A DNA stretch of 17,947 nt. Origin: CAJGCS01 sp045589955. GTDB lineage: Bacteria; Bacillota_I; Bacilli_A; ML615J-28; CAG-313. The notes beneath the pieces are model-generated. The model saw only the letters and a list, made by a program, of their open reading frames with translations, searched no databases and was not told where the DNA came from. The stretch lies in assembly GCA_045589955.1 (NCBI GenBank), contig JAZNQD010000024.1, positions 1 through 17,947 of the forward strand. The letters are read 5' to 3'. Shown piece by piece: positions 14,843 to 17,947 of the stretch (the stretch's first letter is position 1; every line of letters starts with the position of its first letter). Made by a program: the position numbers and the translations under genes.

Positions 14843-15702
14843 AAATAATTTATGTCGAATTATTCTTTCATAATAGTGTTTTAAAACATATTAAGCTAAA
14901 CATTATTAGAAAGTATAAAAATAGTTACTATTATGATTGTGTTTTTAAAGTGAATTATCAAAATGAATTCTTACAAGATATTCTTTCAAACTTAATTCAA
15001 AAAGCCAATTTAGAGAAAAATGATCTATTAATCAATTACATATATGATAATATTAGTTTTATAAAATTATCATTGCCTAAGATGGCAAATATGGAATTAT
15101 ATAAAAATATTGATACCGAGCTTAATAATCTTGTTAGTAATTATAAAGAAAAATATGCTTTAACAATTGATAAAATAATTAGTCAAAAGACAAATTTATT
15201 TCGTGCAATTTTATATCCGAAAAAAGACTCTTTGTTAGAGTTAGATAAAAATTCATTAAAAGAACAAAAAATTACCAAATATAAAGAAATTAACCATTAT
15301 CAAATAATTGAGACCATTATGAGGTCTTATAAGTATAAGAGTAATATAACTTATAGTATTGTTACTTTTTATGAAAATAGCATTCATGTGTATATACTAC
15401 GCAATAGTTATGTTATTGAATTATTTATAATTGATATCAAAAAAGAATTAATTGAACAATATAATTTATCTTATAAATATGATGAAATAATAAATGTTAA
15501 TAATCAATATTTTAAGTCAATATGTATTTTTTTAAATCAGTTTTTTGAAAATCGCAATGTGGAAGGTGCAATTTTGATTTTTGATGATCTATACAATGAA
15601 TATTTAAGAAAATTGATTGATCAAGATATAGTTATAAATCATGTTATAAATAATTTTGAAGTTGTTTTAAAAGCGATTGAGGATGTTTTTTATGAAAAAT
15701 AA
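14839..15702 (+). CDS. Divergent PilM-like pilus assembly protein (tentative)
   Basis: This 287-residue protein has no signal peptide or membrane helix. Pattern resemblance to PilM (actin-fold ATPase of type IV pilus assembly) is: FIKLSLPKMANMELYKNIDTEL at about 74-95 (PilM has a similar 'lelP.m...El..ai..El' segment), VTFYENSIHVYILRNSYVIELFI at about 173-195 in place of the ATP-contact strand pair, and YFKSICIFLNQFFENRNVEGAILIFD at about 226-250 like the 'ei.rsi.yf..q....i..i.l.G' stretch. The normal glycine-rich ATP-binding DxG turns are not evident, so it may not bind ATP. It overlaps the upstream prepilin gene by 4 bases and the downstream one by 11, so it is coupled within the pilus operon. 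It could instead be an unrelated operon-specific scaffold. Confidence 0.45.
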   Translation: MKIIYVELFFHNSVLKHIKLNIIRKYKNSYYYDCVFKVNYQNEFLQDILSNLIQKANLEKNDLLINYIYDNISFIKLSLPKMANMELYKNIDTELNNLVSNYKEKYALTIDKIISQKTNLFRAILYPKKDSLLELDKNSLKEQKITKYKEINHYQIIETIMRSYKYKSNITYSIVTFYENSIHVYILRNSYVIELFIIDIKKELIEQYNLSYKYDEIINVNNQYFKSICIFLNQFFENRNVEGAILIFDDLYNEYLRKLIDQDIVINHVINNFEVVLKAIEDVFYEK

Positions 15703-16111
15703 AGGTTTTTCAATTATTGAATGTGTATTTTGTTTATTGCTTTTATCAAGCGTAACCATTGGCATAATCACAGTTATCTTAAATATTAATTATCAAGAAA
15801 AAGAACGTTTATATAAAGTTGAACTTTATGCAAATTTTCATACACTTTTTAATGTTATGGAATTAGGAACTAATCCTAAATCATCTATCAAGGAAGTTTA
15901 TAAAGAATTTGTTATCGAAAAAGAAGATAACTTATACTTAGTTAATATTCCTTTAATTTATGAACACAACAATAATGAAATAATAACTTATCAAATAACA
16001 TTTGAGGAATTTGATGAATATTATGTTGTTTCAGTAAACATTATTAATGTCCCTAAAAAATATCAGGAGTTAAATCATGAAGTTATCAGTCAAAGATTTA
16101 TTGAAAAATAA
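15692..16111 (+). CDS. Type IV prepilin / competence pseudopilin-like protein
   Basis: This 139-residue protein has a class III leader MKNKG, then FSIIE with Glu at mature +5, followed by a hydrophobic helix CVFCLLLLSSVTIGIITVIL. The ATG at 15692 was chosen over an in-frame TTG at 15677. It gives the standard short leader and has GAGG (15679-15682) about 9 bases upstream, and the longer start would put extra bulky residues before the leader. It overlaps the preceding gene by 11 bases and the next by 35. The mature domain is not recognisable. The context (other prepilin-like genes, PilC, PilB) points to a minor pseudopilin of a DNA-uptake or pilus machine. Confidence 0.72.
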   Translation: MKNKGFSIIECVFCLLLLSSVTIGIITVILNINYQEKERLYKVELYANFHTLFNVMELGTNPKSSIKEVYKEFVIEKEDNLYLVNIPLIYEHNNNEIITYQITFEEFDEYYVVSVNIINVPKKYQELNHEVISQRFIEK

Positions 16112-16451
16112 TGGTAGTGCATTAATTAGTTCTTTAGTTGCCATCTTAACCATTTCCCTTGTTATGGGAATAATTATTATAAATAATTCGATCATCCATA
16201 GTAAAGATGATAGTGCCAATATCCTTGCAAGAATATTTAGTGAAAATCGCTTAAGTGAAGTGCAATATCAACCAGATTATGAATTACAAAGCTTAAGTTA
16301 TGATATTTGTAATGATATTTATTCAATTTATCCTAATAATAAGTATATTGAATTTATGAACGGAAGAGGAACGTTTAAACAACATTATTATTATTTACTT
16401 GATGAATCAGGCAATATTATTATAAATAATTTGGAGGTTTATGGTGAATAG
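16077..16451 (+). CDS. Prepilin-like protein lacking Glu+5 (ComGG/GspK-like)
   Basis: This 124-residue protein has leader MKLSVKDLLKNNG, then SALIS and a hydrophobic helix (SLVAILTISLVMGIIII). If cleaved after Gly13, mature position +5 is Ser instead of Glu. Loss of Glu+5 is known for GspK-type tip pseudopilins in type II secretion; ComGG-type proteins are similarly divergent (family knowledge). So this may be the tip or initiating subunit (inference). The ATG at 16077 has AGGAG 6 bases upstream. It overlaps the previous gene by 35 bases, long for coupled genes. An alternative TTG start at 16101 would shorten the leader to MKNNG but lacks a clear ribosome site. Confidence 0.6.
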   Translation: MKLSVKDLLKNNGSALISSLVAILTISLVMGIIIINNSIIHSKDDSANILARIFSENRLSEVQYQPDYELQSLSYDICNDIYSIYPNNKYIEFMNGRGTFKQHYYYLLDESGNIIINNLEVYGE

Positions 16452-17643
16452 TTATCAGTTTATTGCAATAAATAAAGAAAAACAAAAAATTAAGGGACAA
16501 GTAGAAGCTTCAAGTGCCCAAGAGCTTAGAATGATTATAAGTTATCATGATTTTTATTTAGTAAAGTATAAATTATTAAAAAAGACAAAACAAAAATTTA
16601 TTCAAAATAAAATACATCAAAAAGATATCAAAGAGTTTTGTAAAAATATGGCGATGATGATGAAAACAGGGCAATCTTTAATTATGGTATTGGAATTGTT
16701 AGAGGCAACAACTAGAAATCGAACTTTAAAAGAAATGATCAGTTATACAAAAAATGAAATGAAAAATGGTAAATCATTTTCAAGTTGTATCAAAAAGTAT
16801 AAGAAGTATTTTACCAATATGTTTATTTCAATGATTGAAATTGGTGAAAAAAGTTCTTCATTAATGGATGTCTTTTTGTATTTAAGTAACTATTATGACC
16901 ATCAAACTAAGATCAAAACAAAGATCATTAATGCAATGTTTTATCCGATGATTTTATTGTTTTTATCTGTTGTTATTGTTTTTGTTATGAGCTTATTTGT
17001 TATCCCAATGTATGAAGGAATTTTTATTGAAAATAATATTACTTTACCATTGCTAACGAAGTTTTTATTTTTTATTAGTAACTTTCTTAAAAATAATTTA
17101 ATTATTGTTGTTTTATTTATTATTTTAGTTTCATTGCTTGGAATTTTATTATTTACATCAAATAAAGGTAAAGTTTTAATTAACAGAATCTTATGTCATA
17201 TTCCTTTTATTAGTCGAATTTATAAAACAATCAACATTTACATTATTTCTAGTAGCTTAGAAATTATGCTAGCTAATAAATTATCGATAGTTGATTCGGT
17301 GAATATTTTAGTTAATAGTTTAAATGATGGATATTTAATTAGAAAGTTTAAATGGGTTTATGATGAATTAAGAAGAGGACAAACATTATCTAAATCCCTA
17401 GAATCATTTAATTATTTTCCTAAAATGTTCATTGAGATGATTAAAAACGGTGAAAATGCCAATCATTTAGAATTAGAATTAAAAAGTTCAAGTGAATATT
17501 ATTATCAAAAAGTTAATGATGTTTTGACAAAATTGACAGTCTTTATTGAACCTTTATTAATTATATTAATATCAATTTTTGTTGGGGGAATAATGGCTTC
17601 GGTTTTTGTCCCTATGTTAAGTTTATTATCATCAATTGGGTAG
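16441..17643 (+). CDS. PilC/ComGB/GspF-family inner membrane platform protein
   Basis: This 400-residue protein has two T2SSF domains. The first covers about 62-190 (EFCKNMAMMMKTGQSLIMVLELLE...NGKSFSSCIKK), ending in a membrane helix at about 167-190 followed by IPMYEG. Then comes a helix at about 217-237. The second domain (ISSSLEIMLANKLSIVDSVNIL...LRRGQTLSKSLES..YFPKMFIEMIKNGENANHLE) ends in a helix at about 368-392 with PLLIILISIFVGGIMASVFVPM. Length matches the family. The protein is the membrane platform that couples the assembly ATPase to pilin polymerisation. The GGAGG at 16433-16437 is 3 bases from the ATG at 16441 and 6 from the GTG at 16444, so the true start may be 16444. It overlaps the upstream gene by 8-11 bases. 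Confidence 0.9.
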   Translation: MVNSYQFIAINKEKQKIKGQVEASSAQELRMIISYHDFYLVKYKLLKKTKQKFIQNKIHQKDIKEFCKNMAMMMKTGQSLIMVLELLEATTRNRTLKEMISYTKNEMKNGKSFSSCIKKYKKYFTNMFISMIEIGEKSSSLMDVFLYLSNYYDHQTKIKTKIINAMFYPMILLFLSVVIVFVMSLFVIPMYEGIFIENNITLPLLTKFLFFISNFLKNNLIIVVLFIILVSLLGILLFTSNKGKVLINRILCHIPFISRIYKTINIYIISSSLEIMLANKLSIVDSVNILVNSLNDGYLIRKFKWVYDELRRGQTLSKSLESFNYFPKMFIEMIKNGENANHLELELKSSSEYYYQKVNDVLTKLTVFIEPLLIILISIFVGGIMASVFVPMLSLLSSIG

Positions 17644-17650
17644 GTGAATG

Positions 17651-17947
17651 ATGGAAGAAAGAGTATATTATGAAGAGTTAAACTTACAAGATGAAATATT
17701 TAATAAAATAAGTATTAAACTTATTAAAGAAATTAAATTGGTTCCTTTTCATGAAGATAAAGATCAAATATATGTTTTAAAAATTATTGATAATTTTGAT
17801 TATAATAGTCAAATTATTAAATTGATTTTTAATAAAGATATCATTTGTAAAGCAATTAGTCTTGATGATTATGAAAGAATCGTTAATTTTTTAAGTAAGA
17901 GTAGTCTTCAAGGGTTTTATGAAAATATAATCAATAAAAACAATTTA
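17651..17947 (+). CDS. PilB/ComGA/GspE-type assembly ATPase, N-terminal part (runs off the window)
   Basis: The open frame begins with two consecutive ATGs (17648, 17651) just after the PilC stop and runs 99 codons from 17651 to the window end with no stop. AGGTGA (17642-17647) is at a better distance for the second ATG. The visible part is not catalytic. The segment LVPFHEDKDQIYVLKIID...IIKLIFNKDIICKAISLDDYERIVNFL fits the N-terminal domain of GspE/PilB ATPases, which sits before the Walker motifs. Position directly after PilC supports this. The ATPase core must lie beyond the window, so ComGA, PilB or a degenerate relative cannot be distinguished. Confidence 0.65.
   Translation, partial: MEERVYYEELNLQDEIFNKISIKLIKEIKLVPFHEDKDQIYVLKIIDNFDYNSQIIKLIFNKDIICKAISLDDYERIVNFLSKSSLQGFYENIINKNNL

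Overview
This is an AT-rich, gene-dense stretch from a low-GC Gram-positive bacterium, probably a Bacilli/Erysipelotrichia/Mollicutes-type lineage. Supporting signs are Shine-Dalgarno sites of AGGAGG/GAGGTG type, A7 slippage in an IS150-like element, a DarA/PstA cyclic-di-AMP receptor and a lipoprotein signal peptide. TGA is used as a normal stop (for example at 14840-14842), so the standard bacterial code applies and this is not a TGA=Trp mycoplasma. I cannot name the species.

Layout: (1) 1-180 is non-coding. It holds a possible leftward promoter for a gene outside the window, three copies of a CTCTCAAAAAT-N4-GTGAT repeat, and the terminator of the next operon. (2) 181-7080, minus strand, is a tight three-gene operon: a WG-repeat lipoprotein, then two fused ATPase-permease proteins of the MacB/FtsX type. 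The two ABC proteins probably work as a heterodimer with the lipoprotein as surface partner (inference). (3) 7081-7238 is a divergent promoter region. (4) 7251-7574, plus strand, is a DarA/PstA-type cyclic-di-AMP receptor with its own terminator. (5) 7648-10773, plus strand, is a 1041-residue membrane protein with a large Ig-like (BIG2) ectodomain and a C-terminal VanZ-like domain. (6) 10788-12155 is an apparently intact IS3-family (IS150-like) insertion sequence. It sits in the loop of the rho-independent terminator that originally followed the BIG2/VanZ gene: one stem arm remains on each side. (7) 12270-14324, plus strand, encodes an EF-G-like GTPase paralogue with an altered guanine-specificity motif and no catalytic histidine. 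(8) 14414 to the window edge, plus strand, is an overlapping set of competence/type IV pilus-like genes: two prepilins, a PilM-like protein, a prepilin-like protein without Glu+5, PilC/ComGB, and the start of a PilB/ComGA-type ATPase.

The most notable observations are the terminator-loop IS insertion, the BIG2-VanZ domain combination, the degenerate EF-G-like GTPase, the reversed gene order of the pilus/competence locus with a divergent PilM-like gene, and the repeat cluster at the left edge. Similar LacI/CcpA-like operator motifs occur upstream of the ABC operon and the EF-G-like gene and may link them to sugar status. That last point is a motif match by eye only.
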